DNA of 64,000 nt from Anthoceros angustus (lineage: Eukaryota; Streptophyta; Anthocerotopsida; Anthocerotales; Anthocerotaceae). This document shows, piece by piece, positions 32,250-43,844 of the stretch. Under the pieces are notes generated by a model. It was not told the DNA's origin. It searched no databases and worked only from the letters and a program-made list of their open reading frames with translations. The stretch covers positions 1 to 64,000 of the forward strand of contig VJWM01000117.1 of assembly GCA_010909165.1 (NCBI GenBank). Reading direction: 5' to 3'. The first letter of the stretch is position 1; every line of letters starts with the position of its first letter. A program made the translations under genes and the position numbers.

Positions 32250-33325
32250 CTTCCCTCATCAATTCTTGGTTTCCTCCCATATAGCCCCCGCCTCCCATGT
32301 GCGAAAATGGCTGCCCGCCCCCATGCCGGGCGGCTGTAGAATCCCGTCCACCGTAGTGTGTAATGGGTCTACTCCCATTGCCGGTCCATGTGTGGCGTCG
32401 CCAAGCACATCATAATTCGCGTTAGATACCAAACAATGCACTTCAATAACCGACGCATCCCGGTGCCAGGGCTTGAGCTCTGATCGGATCCGTGTGATTC
32501 CCATCACTTGCTCCTTGGTACCCGCGGGACGTGGTGATGCGCACCTCACATGGCCTTAGTTTGTCCTCCTAGCCGAGTGCCTTCCGCTAACGGGGGTAAC
32601 TCGATCCGCTGATCCACCAACACACATTCGGAGAAACCATTCACGGTTACTTCGACCCCGATTGTCCACCATGGCGACTCCTCCTTTTCCTCGAGCTGCC
32701 GGTTTCAAGTGTTCTCCGCATAGGCTAGTGAACCCAGACATTACCTCAGCCTCAGTGGCTCCAGCTCTCATCCATGTCTGCATTGCCTTCTTGAATGGTT
32801 GCATTTTTACTCCAAGGTCGCGCAAGCTGACCATGGGGACATCCATGGAGCCTTCTCGTGGGGAGCTCCACATTAGGCGGCGTCCCGAGGTGTCGTGGGC
32901 TCGGAATCCTCAACCACCGAATGATTTGGGCATTTTGAGTTGATTTCTTGCCCCAATTTCCCTTGATGACTTCCCCATATCCGATCGCCCGCACTGTGAG
33001 GCCACCCCGGTCATCAACGCATACATTTCTTGGTCCGACTCGTATTCTTCCAAGGCAACACCGGCGTCCATTGGTGTGCCTACACTCATTGCCAATTGTT
33101 CCTGCAATCGGTGTACCTCACTGAGGAGTGCCTTCCGTGTGTAACCTCCGGTTTGTTTTGTTTTGTCGGTTCCCGATCTCCACTTCCTTTGGGTCGAACC
33201 GGGTGAGCTCGCCAAAGATGCGGCCTGGTGCCTGCCTTGGCGAGTCCCGCACACCTCCTTTTCCTTGGCCCCACCAATTGATACTGCGCACTCAAAGGCT
33301 TTGTGGAGCCTCGCATTTGATTTGA
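32250..33325 (-). pseudogene. Gag tail and protease region, relic 2
   Basis: Minus-strand fragments: HRLQEQLAMSVGTPMDAGVA with EEYESDQEMYALMTG (about 33010-33110), a polar Gag tail; VDNRGRSNREWFLRM (about 32620-32670); and VSNANYDVLGDATHGPAMGV (about 32370-32430). The last resembles the YDVLLG block that closes a Gypsy aspartic protease. I could not find an intact DTG/DSG active site, so the protease is inferred from position and from this block only. Confidence 0.45.
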
Positions 33326-34204
33326 TTACTGCCTTGGCGCTGATTGCGCTATTGGTGGCGCTCGGCGTAATGCCCTCGATGCATTTCGGCCTCGATCGGA
33401 GGGAGCTCCTTCCTTGTATTCTTTGGGGTGCGTGGCATGCTGGTGTCCTTTGACGAGATTGTGTTCTTCCCAATACGCATTGGTCACAGCATCTCCTCTC
33501 ATGACCCTTTCCGCCATTTCATAAGCCTGCTCCAACTCATAGTCTGCGCCATGTAGCATGTGGAGAAAGTTGGCAATTACCCTTCTCTGCCTTCCTGGGA
33601 GAGCGGCTATATAGATTTGTGCGGCTTCCCGCATGGTTTTTACTCGTGTGTCCTTCACCAGCTGTCTTAATCTCAGATATGCTGATCTGAGGGGCTCACC
33701 GGGCTTAATGGTGAATCTGGACAACTCCTGGATCTTCTCGATGGAGGACACCGGGAACATTTCCGCAAACTTGTTGAACATTTCATCCACCAGGAATGTG
33801 ATGGCAGCCGCTTGCGTCGTACTGGACGATGTTCCCTCTTCGTCTCCCTTCAAAGCCCTTTTGGCTCTATCTGCCCGCGCCAAGGATCGGGCATCTTGCA
33901 AAATCTGCTCCTTGGAGTCGCGGTAACACGTAAGAGCCTCTCCGGCCAAGAACGTGCTCATTTTCCTCAGGGCCATCTCAGGGGTGAACTCCGATTTGTA
34001 TTTGAGCACCATCTCATCAATCACCCATCTGAATTTCTCTTCGAAGTCAGCAAGCGACATGCTACCGTGTCGACCCGTGAAAACGTCATTCTTACTTGGT
34101 GCTGGCTCATACTCCATCCTGACCTCGCCACCGCTTTCTTCAAATGCTATGGTGCGGATTGGGCTACGGTTCCACTCAAACCGGCTGCCGTCAAGCCTGC
34201 GCAA
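33326..34204 (-). pseudogene. Gag (capsid-type) protein, relic 2
   Basis: About 290 codons without a stop, the best-preserved frame of the relic. The middle (LADFEEKFRWVIDEMVLKYK, then LRKMSTFLAGEALTCYRD) and the C-terminal half (GEPLRSAYLRLRQLVKD, REAAQIYIAALPGRQRR, YELEQAYEMAERVMRG) show the helical pattern of the retrotransposon gag domain: a W/F-rich start, then FxxLRQxG-like and ALP blocks. No zinc knuckle is seen. The true start codon is unclear, because the frame opens with a non-ATG codon. It makes the particle shell in this family. Confidence 0.7.
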
Positions 34205-34617
34205 AGGTGTTGAATGGTGGGGCTGCGAGCCGACACCGGAGTACTCTGGTCTGCCCCCGAGCGTAAGAGCACCATTACCGTGTCAATCCCGCCCCCTGCG
34301 TGACACTATGTACGGCATTGCGTCAAAGTTAGTCGGTCGCTAGTCCAAATTAGCCAAGCCAACTTGTCAATCACCTCCTCCCATGACCACGGTGGTGGTG
34401 CTCTATCTCGCCAAGGCGGCTAACTCAAAGAATGGAACGACTCAAAGCATAAACAAGCAAAAATCCACGTGTTCTTCTTCATCCACCATCTACTTAGATG
34501 GATTGGCATCCGTGGGCCCCTTTTGGCTACGTTGGTCGTGCCTGGGCGCTCCACGGGCCTTTCTACGTTGGCAGTTGCAATGTCAAGCTCCAGAGAGAGG
34601 GATTGCTGATGTGCAAA
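34205..34617. other. No gene; expected 5' leader of relic 2
   Basis: In minus orientation the 5' LTR and PBS of relic 2 should lie here or beyond. No convincing TG...CA end or tRNA-complementary site was recognised. Confidence 0.25.
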
Positions 34618-35045
34618 AACTCGTTGACGTCCTTCTCAGGCACATTCGTCAAACGTACAAGCCAGCACAAGCTTATTTGGCGCTCTTGCAAGCACTCCCG
34701 CCGACACCCTTCTCATTCCAGAGCCTCACACCACCGCCTACACGGGCGCTGTATGGCTGTCCTATGTGCGAACAAACATCAGCAATCCGCTTGTTCTCAC
34801 GGATTGCTGCCCTTTTGACCTCCTTCCGCTCGGCGCCGTAGGCCATTAATCGCGGGTGACTTGCTTGAGAGGCGCGCGGTGCCGTCCGTAATCCCGGCGG
34901 GGATCGTGATCTTGCCGTGATTACGGTTCATGCTCATGCTACGCTACGTCCGCTCGGAGATGGGTTTATGTGTTCCCATCATCCATGCCCATGCGCATGA
35001 GCATATGTCATCAATGCCTTATGAACATACTGCTCATGACACCGC
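34618..35045 (+). repeat. Dispersed repeat, second copy of 11782-12175
   Basis: Shares CATTTGGCGCTCTTGCAAGC-type sequence (here TTATTTGGCGCTCTTGCAAG), ATGTGCGAACAAACATC, GGCCATTAATCGCGGGTGAC, GGGGATCGTGATCTTGCCGT and GTGTTCCCATCATCCATGCC with 11782-12175 in the same order. Indels are common. Both copies lie next to methyltransferase-bearing Gypsy relics, but in different relative orientation, so the repeat is probably an independent element. Confidence 0.75.
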
Positions 35046-36194
35046 ACAAAACCACTTCCGGGCATGTACAATCAATGTTATTCTCCTAGCGATAGCATCT
35101 CATAGTGCCACGGTTAACTATCTACTTTTTGGATCAAAAGGATCAAACTAGAGCAAAACTAGAGCAGGAGCAACGGGAGAGTGAAGTGAAGTGGAAGAGA
35201 ATTGTCAGAAGATCTTGAGGCAATTTGTTGGAGAATGAGGAGTAGAGGGTGAAGGCAATTAAGCCAAGGAAGTAGCTTGAGGTTGCTGCAAGCAAATATT
35301 GATAGGCTTGCAGAGGCAAAGGCCTGATTATTGGGGACCACCACCAAGTTTGAGGAAGGTGTGCACGCATGTGGAAGAAGTGAGACATGGGCAGGTGCTC
35401 ATATTGCTGAGATTTTGCAGAAGGAGGACTGCTAGGTAGAGATGTGTGGCAAGGGTGTGAAGATGGGCCAAGTGCCCGTAATGGTGGAATTGTGCAGGAT
35501 CTGCTGCAGGGCTCTAGGTTGGGAGCTCAAGATGCGAGAGGAGCAGAATGGTGCAAGGATGGGAGCGAGGAGCTCATGTTCAGGTGAGCAGCCACAAGGG
35601 TTGCAAGAGGAGGCCATGGCGGTGCGAGGCACATGGAAGTGCTCTTAATGGAGTCACGATGTGAGGATGGCCGTGTTGAACTAGGAAAGGCCATGGTAGG
35701 GCACTCACGGCAGCTGAATTTGTATAGCAAGATGGAGGTGTGGCCAAACCATAGGAAGGCAGTGTTGCAGGTGGGCTGCAACATGGTGAAGGGATCACAA
35801 CGGGCGTGCATCATGATATTAATTTGCAGTCAAAGTGAAGGGAGGCCGTTGATGGCCGCGAGGAGAAATGGATAGCAAGGAGGTTGGTAGATGTTGTTGA
35901 GGAGTTCACCGAATAAGTTCATTTATTCATTATGCCAAGCATGACCAATTGGGTGTGTTGGACAATGGAATGTAAGAACTCAGAGTTAAGCGTCCTAGGG
36001 GTGGATCAAGATGGGGGGGGCACCTTTGTGAGGTGTTTCAACTTATTATATTGCTAATCGAGGAGAAGGTGTGAGTGGCACTCACGGAATGGAGGTGTAG
36101 GTGGTGGTGGACGAGGCACTCCCCACTCAGAGGGAGGGAGGTGCACCCACGCGAGTGAAGGTAGGGAGGTCCGGAGTTAAGGTAGTTAGGGTAC
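35046..36194. other. No gene recognised
   Basis: Purine-rich plus strand; a 95-codon open frame on the minus strand (35527-35814) shows no family features. Probably repeat-derived. Confidence 0.25.
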
Positions 36195-36420
36195 GAGGGT
36201 AACAAGGGTGACCCAAGGTAGGGGCAGGGTCCCTACATGTATGTATGTGGTAGGACGGCGCGTCCATAAGTAGGGAGTAGTGTAGAGGGAGGGGTCCCGT
36301 GTTAAGGTAGTACTTAGGTAACAAGGCCCCTACATAGGCAGGGGTCTCACATGTATGTATGTGGGTAGGACGGTGCGTGTCCATAAGTAGGGGATGTAGG
36401 GACGAGATGGTGGTAGTATG
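36195..36420. repeat. Tandem duplication, ~115-bp unit
   Basis: Two copies share a GGGGCAGGGTC/GGCAGGGGTC start, then ACATGTATGTATGTGG, TAGGACGG(C/T)GCG(TG)TCC and ATAAGTAGGG. The starts lie near 36222 and 36338. Confidence 0.7.
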
Positions 36421-36494
36421 GGGTGATTCAGGGGTGGCCCTACATGGTAGATGTAAGGTGGTGGCCTCACTGCAGGATGTAGGTAGCAGGGATC

Positions 36495-38290
36495 TCCCAA
36501 GTGTGGAACGCCAAATTTTGGGTCCACTTGGAAGAGGGGCGATGCCTCTTAGTTTTGTTCATATTAGTTAGGTTTTATTTTTCTTTTTTCTTTTCTCACC
36601 AATGTAACACGGAAGACAAAGAACAAGGAGTGGCAAGTGGAGAAGCAAGCGGACAGATTTATACGACGGACGATGAAAGGAGGAAAACAGATTCAAAACG
36701 GGTCCAACGGATGAAGGACGGAGGTCCACAGAGGTCCGGAAAGTTTACGCGAGAGGAAGGTTCAAGGCCGAACTCGCCAAGAAGGAGGGCGGTGCCGGCC
36801 TAGTGGCGGCGCCAGTCACGCCCCCGCCGACATGCACGGAGTAAAGTCCTTACTCCACCGGAAGACGCGCGAGAAGGGTCTTCGCGAAGTTGCGAGCGTG
36901 CAATTTCTGACTCCGAGCGAGCTTGAGGTGGTGCGCGATGGCTGACATGTGCCGAAAGGAGGAAGAGGCGCAACAAAGACCAAGGAGGGAGCGCATGCAT
37001 GCATATATAGAGAAATCGCCCTGGCGCCGGAGGAAGAAATCAGCCGCCCTTGGCCTTCTGGTTGAGGAATTCCAAACGTCATCAAGGGGAAAGGTCCTTG
37101 GCCTTCTGGACAGGGAAATTTCGTCCTGGCCTTTGGGGTGTGGAAAATCCTTCCTCACCCTATATATGTAAGTAGAGGGGAGGCCGAGGCCGCCAAGCCA
37201 AGAATGAAGAACTGAGGCCAAACTCAAGGAGCCGGAGGGAGGACAGCCACATGGAGTAAGGAGCGTGAGGAGCTCATGAAGCAAGCAACGGAGGTCAACT
37301 AACGGTGGAAGGAAGAGGTAGCCCACCGGAGGAAAATGATGCATCGATGTCGGGTCGTCAGAAGCAACGCCAGCTGATTATGCATGGCGCAAGGGATACC
37401 GAGGCATGGAAGAGAGATGCCGAGAATGTCACTTTACGCCTGCTTGAGTGAGGTGACGCTGAGAGGGATGCGCTATGGTAAGATAGCCTCGTGAGAGTGG
37501 CCCGAGGAATTTGATGAGATTTGTTTGAAGGGCCGTGAGATGCAGTCCACTTACATGCTAGGGTCAACAAGTTCGCCAAGGAGATGCCTTTGTTGACAAG
37601 GAAGTTGTTGGGTCCCCACGATGACGACAGGAGATTTTGGAAGAATTGCACCCTCAACTCGAGATTCTGTGACTTGGAGAGTGAAATGCGTAAGGCTCAA
37701 TGTGGGAGGAGCCAATGGAAGAGGAAGAGATTTCCAGCAGCCTAGAGTTGGTGGGGTGTCTCACAGATGAGCCGCACCAACACCCAACCGCCTGAGGTAG
37801 CGGCTTGCACAGATACAGAGGAGGCTCTACAAGAGCGCCTGCAAGAGGGGCGCCCACCGCCTTATCAGCCAACATCGCCGAGACAGTGTGGAGGTTCCTC
37901 GACGACGAGTGAAGAGATCCTGACAGGGACAGCCCCCAAGCCAAGAGGAGGAAGACGGTGGTTGGGCGCCCGCCAACACCCAAGAAGAAGTAGGCAAATA
38001 GTTGGTAGGGGAGTGAATGGTCATTAAGACCCCTAGGGGTTAGTGGGATTGTTAGGAGGTAGGTTAAGAACCTTTAAGAGGCCACCTACTTAAAACCGTA
38101 AGCAACCCCACCTACCCCACTGTGACTTTAATTAATGTTAGTTTGGGGAGCTCCTATAAGAGGGGAGGAGCCCCATAATAAAATGTCATGCCTTGCTCTC
38201 CTGACCAGGTGGTGCTTGTCTTACACAAGCGCATGCCACCGTGTGAGGGTGCATGGTGTCTCAGGTCTTGAGGTCTGACTGTGGTGAGGG
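36495..38290 (+). mobile_element. Probable short non-autonomous LTR element
   Basis: GTGGAACGCCAAATTTTGGG (36501-36520) and a T-rich stretch open the region. Two TATA-like sites occur (near 37014 and 37161). A broken gag-like frame follows (for example VNKFAKEMPLLTRKLLGPHD near 37570 and EALQERLQEGRPPPYQPTSP near 37830). An LTR-type TATA/AATAAA module closes it at 38151-38182. No RT or integrase is present. No LTR pair was confirmed, so the element call is an inference from layout. Confidence 0.35.
38151..38182 (+). promoter_or_regulatory. LTR-type TATA / hairpin / AATAAA module
   Basis: CTATAAGAGGGGAGGAGCCCC, with GGGG paired to CCCC around a 5-base loop, is followed at once by AATAAA (38177-38182). 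The same arrangement occurs at 53063-53089. Confidence 0.5.
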
Positions 38291-38667
38291 CGGGCCCAAA
38301 CCTTGCGGTTTTCCACTGCAGGTGGCCCTCCGTTTGGCTAGAGGTTCCCACCCACATATGCCAAGGCGGCATTATCTTCTTTTGCTTCGCTCACCGAGGC
38401 CAGATTCCGCAGCCTTCAAACATCCCTCTTGGAGAAGCAATATCGGCAGGCGCAGGTGGCCCTTCTTCGGGACTTGTGGAATGGGTTTTTTGCATCCGAA
38501 GACGCAAAGAGGCCACATTTACCCTCTATGTCGTTATAGTCCTAGGATTCGATCCCAAGGGAATGGTTTTGTGTCAAGGTGTTCTGAATCTATGGATTCT
38601 AGACCTACCCCATCGCTCACTACCCCACCTTATCCAGCTACCCTACCCAAACCCACCACCGTGGTAG
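38281..38667 (+). CDS. Unidentified 128-codon frame
   Basis: An open frame starting with ATG just after the LTR-like module. Hydrophobic and basic stretches alternate (VEWVFCIRRRKEATFTLYVV). I do not recognise a domain. It may be the first part of an element-encoded protein or chance. Confidence 0.2.
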   Translation: MVRAGPNLAVFHCRWPSVWLEVPTHICQGGIIFFCFAHRGQIPQPSNIPLGEAISAGAGGPSSGLVEWVFCIRRRKEATFTLYVVIVLGFDPKGMVLCQGVLNLWILDLPHRSLPHLIQLPYPNPPPW

Positions 38668-39400
38668 ACTCGGCCACCGCAGTGGCTGGTTCAGCCACTG
38701 TGGCGGGTCCCACCACAGCGCGCCGCCTGTCGCGGGGGTCTATTTGTCACCGGCTTCTCTGGCGCAGACCTTGGGGGCTATGGACATACAAACACCTATA
38801 TACACCTCACTTCACTTCTAGGAATTTCCGCGATTCCACCGACACTTCCACTCCCTACGATTTTCCTCACACGCACTCACAATCCCTCACACAGACTCAT
38901 CTACCTTTCTGGACCTTCCTTCCTAATGAACTCTCTCCTCACGGGCCACACAGACGGGCCACCCCTCCTTGGCCACACAGACCCTCCTTGGCCACATGCT
39001 CCTCCACAGACCCTCCTTGGCCACACAGACCCTCTCATGGAATAAAACACTGGTGGCGAGCTGGGAAAGAGGATCGGAAAGAAAACCCCGCCGCTTGGCG
39101 ATCCGCCCAGCCCCCGCCTTCCGCGCAATTCCTACCTCTTTTCCGGCCACCACTCACCCCCCGTGGAGCTTGGCCACTCCGCCTCGACCATCCAGGATCT
39201 TCCCGGCCTTCTTGTGACGAGAAGGTGCATCGAACGCCGATCGACGCTCCAACCAACCTCGCATAGCTTCAACACAAGTTCACACAAATTGTCTGCTAAG
39301 AGAGACTCTCAAGGGTCTCTTATACATTCACCGTGGATTTCCTGCCTCACTCCTACCGGTGTCTAGAAAATATGGCCCACTACCACGAGCGCCCTACCAA
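38668..39400. other. No gene; C-rich DNA with a short tandem array
   Basis: Between about 38950 and 39030, CCTCCTTGGCCACACAGAC recurs three to four times with small changes. The rest is pyrimidine-rich without a convincing gene. Confidence 0.5.
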
Positions 39401-41930
39401 TCTGTGAACTACACACCGGGTCCTCAAAACATCCTATCCCCTACCCCAAAAGAAGCCTCGGCCTATGATGTCGCTCCCCTAAAATGCGTCTGCTGTTGCT
39501 TAGCCTCGCCGGTGGGGTTCCTGCGCCTCCCGCCACGCCCGATCCGAGCGATTCTCCCCAAAACCTCCACCTCGCCACGCTGCAGCTTTCTGCCTTCCCA
39601 TGGGCGTCGTGGCCTATAGGCCCTATGCCTGTATTCCGCCTCCTCATCGGACAGCCACACTGTGCTCCTCCCTCCACGCCTGCCTCCGCCGCCATTTCCT
39701 CGATCACCACTTGGGGGTAGGCCCGCCTCCCTGCTCGGAAGAACCATCGTAAACGCCTGTGGCGTCAAGATGTGCCCAATAGTTTCTCGCCTCCCGCCCC
39801 AACAACCACATACACATTTAGAGTGAGCACCCGCACCATGCGTGGCTGTGGACATGAGCATCCTCATCCGACGCAGAGACAATACGCCTTCGCCAGAGGT
39901 TCTTACCTCTCCTCGTGGACAATCCCCGAGGGGCGAATCCTGGGGATCGATCCCCACTGCAGCTCCTTGGGTGACTTCCCCACCTCGGTTCCTCCTTCCG
40001 CGACGGTGGCGGTTTAGCCACCGTGGTGGTAGTTTCCCACGGTGGCTTGCCATCGCTGCTGTGGCTCGCCTCTTCTGGTTTGGCCACCTCTCTTGACTCG
40101 GCCCTAGCTTCATCTCTCTCGCTATATCTCTCCGCCTTCTTGAATTTCTCCAGAGGCGCCATTGTTTCCATTGTTCTCGGCTCATGAGACCTCATCTTGA
40201 AGCTCGATTGTGGCATGCGCCTTGACTGATTCACTAAGGCCTCCTGCTGGGTGGACATGGCCTTAGCCGCCCCGTGCCTTGCATAGGGCCGCCTGCATTC
40301 TGCCTCAAGGCCCTCCACCTTGTTCTCGCCTTCCGGCTCTCCAACTTCTCCTTGAGCAACTTTTCCTGCTGGCCTGCACACTTGAGAGCCATGGCGCTGG
40401 TCGAGGAGATCCGCCTGCCTCGAGCCATGGTCAAGTCGTGGCCTCGCAGATTCGAATTGGGCTGCCCTGTGCCCATTCCTTCCACAACTCTCGTGACGCG
40501 TCAGCCTCCACTTCACGTCGAAATGTCGCCAAAATGTTCCGAGCTGTCATGGACTTGGCTATCAAACTAACCCCTCTTCTTCTAGGGGTTGGTTTGCCAC
40601 AACTTCCTCATCCGCCCAATCTCTCCTAGCGGCGACTCCTCCCCGCACTGAGAGGCACAACTTGTCGCTTCCTTTATTTTCTCCTCCTTCACTGCCTCGC
40701 CGATTTCGACCGTGACCCTAGGTGTGCTGGGTTCCTCTTCGCCGCCGCCCTTCCCTTCTTCGCCGACCCCTGCTCACTGCCGCCGCCTCCGCTTCTTGCC
40801 CTTGGAAACCTCCCCACCTTCATCCGAATCTTCTAGGGAGGCGATTCCCAACCCGGAATCCTTCCTAATCTTCCTTACACTCCTCCTCCTCTACCTTGAG
40901 TTCCCCGGTTTCCCATATGAAGGCGCATAGCCTTCCAACTGCTAGACACCCTAATGCGCGAACACATGAATTAGAAAAGGTGAAATCAAGGAGGGCCGAG
41001 GAAGGGAGAGCAAATTCGCCTCTCCTCTGTGCTCTTTCAAAGATCATCCGCCCCCAATCGATTTGTGTACCTTTAACCACCTCATGAAGAAAGACCGTGA
41101 AGTGGTCCGCCATATGATCCAACTTCCGATTCTCGAGAAACACAAAATCCACTTGGCTAATCCCACCACCGGCAGACACGAGTTGGCGAGTCACCCATCC
41201 ATTGTTCACTCACTTCTCCAGGCTTCATGAGCGCGCAGCAGCCTCGTGGTCTTTCTCCGGGGTCAATTACCAAGCTTCCATCCTCCGATGCTTCTCGATA
41301 CCGCTCGAAAGAGTCCCAAATCCCGCTTGGCCTCTTCCTCGGCCTCCCTTGCAACTTGGTTCTCAATTGCCGGGCGACTCTTGCACCAAATGTAACACCA
41401 TTTCTTCTCCATAAATTCCAGACCCAGCTCCCCGACCAGCGCCTCACCTTCCAAAGGGTCCATGTTGGGCCACCGCATGGTGGAATTTCCACCGGGCGCC
41501 ATCTCCTTTCTCCTTGTTTCTTCGAAAAGAACCCACCCTCCGCAAACGCTGGTCGGGGGACACCACCCTCGCCTCCTCCACTCGCCTTTACCGGCGCTCT
41601 TGCCTCCTTCCTCCTCCTCGCTACGCCACTGGTTTCCTTCCTCCGCCACCTGTCACTGACCGACGCTACCCGCATAAACAGACTCCCCAGAGCTATGCGC
41701 GCCAGCTTGCTGCAGCCCGCCTCCGACGCCTGCGTCGCGACTCGGTGCCGGGTGTGTGTCCGCCTTCGCGCCCGACTGTCTCGCGCCCCGCCTCGCCACT
41801 AGGGTTGTAAACTCCTCGTCTCAGACGCCTTCTTCGCCACCGTGGTGGAACTGGCTACCTCCCCGCTTGACTGCGCAACTGTGGCAAGATGTAGGCACCC
41901 CTAACATATATAGACACTTTCTTATTTCTA
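39401..41930 (-). pseudogene. Gag-like proteins of an LTR element, with TATA at 41905-41913
   Basis: On the minus strand a TATA box (CTATATATG, 41905-41913) is followed by an ATG frame (about 41500 to 41263: MAPGGNSTMRWPNMDPLEGE ... EKKWCYIWCKSRPA). After a shift comes VDFVFLENRKLDHMADHF ... VVKGTQIDWGRMIFERAQR (40865-41209), then charged low-complexity protein to 39.4 kb. The middle block resembles the putative plant transposon protein domain found in some gag-like proteins of plant retroelements (a helical block ending in xxLPYGxLI-type sequence). This is a by-eye resemblance. No protease or RT follows, so the element is non-autonomous or truncated. Confidence 0.35.
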
Positions 41931-42193
41931 AAATCACCAAAACCCAAGGACTCTATCTCCGACCTACCTATCCGGGGTCGAAAAACCTAAGGTTCAAAAA
42001 AAGAAAATTATTATCCCAAGGGCCAAGGACCATTCTCGTATAAAAGACCTTACCCAGGCGATTCTCAAAGCACTTTGCTATACAAACACTCCCAAAACAA
42101 AAAAAATCGTTCATCCCGACACTTCAGAGAGGGGTTAGTGTATATGTGGTCTTCCACATACTCCCCTTCTCATTTGTTGGCGTCCTCGCCAAC

Positions 42194-42760
42194 TTATTGG
42201 TAATACTTTTTAACTCGCCAACCGTTGACTCTAGTTGGCAGGGGCGATCCATTCAATCGCTGGATAGATCCGTTGTCGAAAACCTCCAAGACTTTGTAGG
42301 GTCCCATCCACCTTAGATGTAACTTACCTGGAAAATGCATGTATCGGTTATCATACAATAGAGCCAGGTCCCCAGGAACAACATACTCTTGGCGCTTCAG
42401 TCGCTTATCATGCCATTCCTTCCTTCTGAACATCCGCATAACTTGTAGTGCTGCTCTCTCCGTGTGTCTTATTTAATCCAACCAACCTCCAATTGGCTTT
42501 CCTCCACCGGCATTCGACTTGTTTCTCGTACTCTGAGGGTGGGTACTTCGAACTCTATTGGCATGACGGGTGAGTGTCCATATGTAAGGTAATACGGGGT
42601 CCGCTGTCACCTTCACAGCGATGCCCAAAGTGCCGAATGCGCTATATCCCATATACGATAACCTGCGGAGTGGCTTAATCTTGCACAACAAGCCGCTTGC
42701 CTTTCTCACTTTCTACCCATTGGCCTTTGGGTTGTAGGGGAGTGGTCTTCCTGATCAACG
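42194..42760 (-). pseudogene. Gypsy integrase C-terminal region
   Basis: The last 81 codons (42439 to 42194) are clean: FRRKEWHDKRLKRQEYVVPG, DLALLYDNRYMHFPGKLHLR, WMGPYKVLEVFDNGSIQ and LPTRVNGWRVKKYY are the typical GPY/F-type end of a Ty3/Gypsy integrase. Upstream (to 42760) other frames give TPYYLTYGHSPVMPIEFEVP and LRVRETSRMPVEE, the linker after the core, and NPKANG-like remnants. The core itself is lost at about 42.8-42.9 kb, where foreign DNA starts. The matching RT/RNase H part probably lies at 53.7-55.6 kb on the same strand. Confidence 0.82.
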
Positions 42761-43037
42761 TTGAAGTGACCTGGTCATATTAGAGACACTCCGATTGACT
42801 TAAAATGCGCACTTCATCATGACAGCAATGGCAGCTATATCTAGTGATGATTTGTGGACTACGGACTTCCCTGGGTTAAGAACAACTAGGTTTTGTTTCT
42901 TTCTGTGAGGAGTTGAGATAAAACAGGCTAAAAAGGGGGGAATAAGTACCTGATAGCACTGAGGGTGGTAAGACGTACCCGGACCTACTATGGCAGGCGC
43001 TGGCCACGCTGGGTAAACGGATAAGTCCGGACCCACC
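42761..43037. other. Junction region between the Gypsy integrase and the nested insertions
   Basis: Contains TTTTGTTTCTTTCTG at 42891, which resembles the LTR start at 26742, and a purine run AAAAAGGGGGGAA near 42933. One border of the LTR element that hosts the Copia insertion probably lies here; its exact position is not resolved. Confidence 0.3.
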
Positions 43038-43291
43038 TGATGAAATAGGTCTAGATTAGGCACTATTCATTAGGGCCTCATAACTTAAAACATTATTATT
43101 TAGGGTTATTTAGGTAGTTAGTAGTTATATTAGTTATATTGGTTACAACAACTTACTTGCAACTACTTATGGTTGCAACCATTTATGGTTGTAACCACCC
43201 AACTACCCAGCTATTTAAAGGCTTGTACTTTACTCATTAAACACTTACATTGTTTCTTCTTCTTCTAATCTAAGAGCTCTGATTCTCATCA
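43038..43291 (+). repeat. Copia 5' LTR (254 bp)
   Basis: TGATGAAATAGGTCTAGATT ... GATTCTCATCA. Contains CTATTTAAAGG (TATA-like, near 43211) and a TTCTTCTTCTTCT run near the end. Confidence 0.93.
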
Positions 43292-43306
43292 TGGTATCGA
43301 GCATCG
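43292..43306 (+). promoter_or_regulatory. Copia primer-binding site
   Basis: TGGTATCGAGCATCG follows the LTR directly, close to TGGTATCAGAGC, complementary to initiator tRNA-Met as usual in plant Copia. Confidence 0.85.
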
Positions 43307-43844
43307 TTGCTCTCTGCATGCTTATGTTTCTTATATATGAGGAGATTATTTACAAGGCACTCTTAAATCTAGCCGTCTAGATGGAGTGCTATTGTTCTAC
43401 ATTCTCTATTTCACCAATTCTTCATCTCTTCCTTTAACATGCTTATATGTTTCAATCTTCTATAATTTCTCCATGGACTTCAATTCTATTAGAAGGAGAA
43501 AAGGGTTAAAAGGAAAGAGAATCTCATTAGGCAACAAGCTATTGAGAGTGAAATAGAACAAATCTCTTCATCTATATTTCATTGCATCAATTTTATTTCC
43601 AAAACCGGATCAAGGGAAGCTTATCAAGTTATCAAGATGTCATTTACTTGAATACTTCAGCCCTATTCATATTAAAGCTTTGGAATTGGCCCTTAACCAT
43701 ATTCCAAATTTAATAATTGGATTAAGTTCTTCCACTCTGTTTTGACAAATAAAAATAGAATTCAAACTCCATCTCTTCATGATTTTTATAATCAATTTTC
43801 ATCTCTTAAAATTCGGTCTCTAATCTTCAAACGAATTATTTGAT
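43307..43844. other. Copia leader, no gene seen
   Basis: AT-rich leader between PBS and gag. Possible decayed gag start, not recognisable. Confidence 0.5.

Larger units (their letters stand above)
24457..34204 (-). mobile_element. Gypsy retrotransposon relic with a DNA methyltransferase in pol (copy 2)
   Basis: Reading high to low on the minus strand, the order is gag (33326-34204), gag tail/protease region (about 32250-33325), C5-cytosine DNA methyltransferase (31115-32045), RT start (30504-30900), RT end with the YIDD box (26491-26741), RNase H (about 25714-26490) and integrase (24457-25620). The RT is interrupted by an independent LTR element at 26742-30503. Without this insertion the element is about 6 kb plus LTRs. 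Gypsy elements normally have no methyltransferase, so this is a gained domain. All parts carry indels. LTRs and target duplication were not found. Confidence 0.75.
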
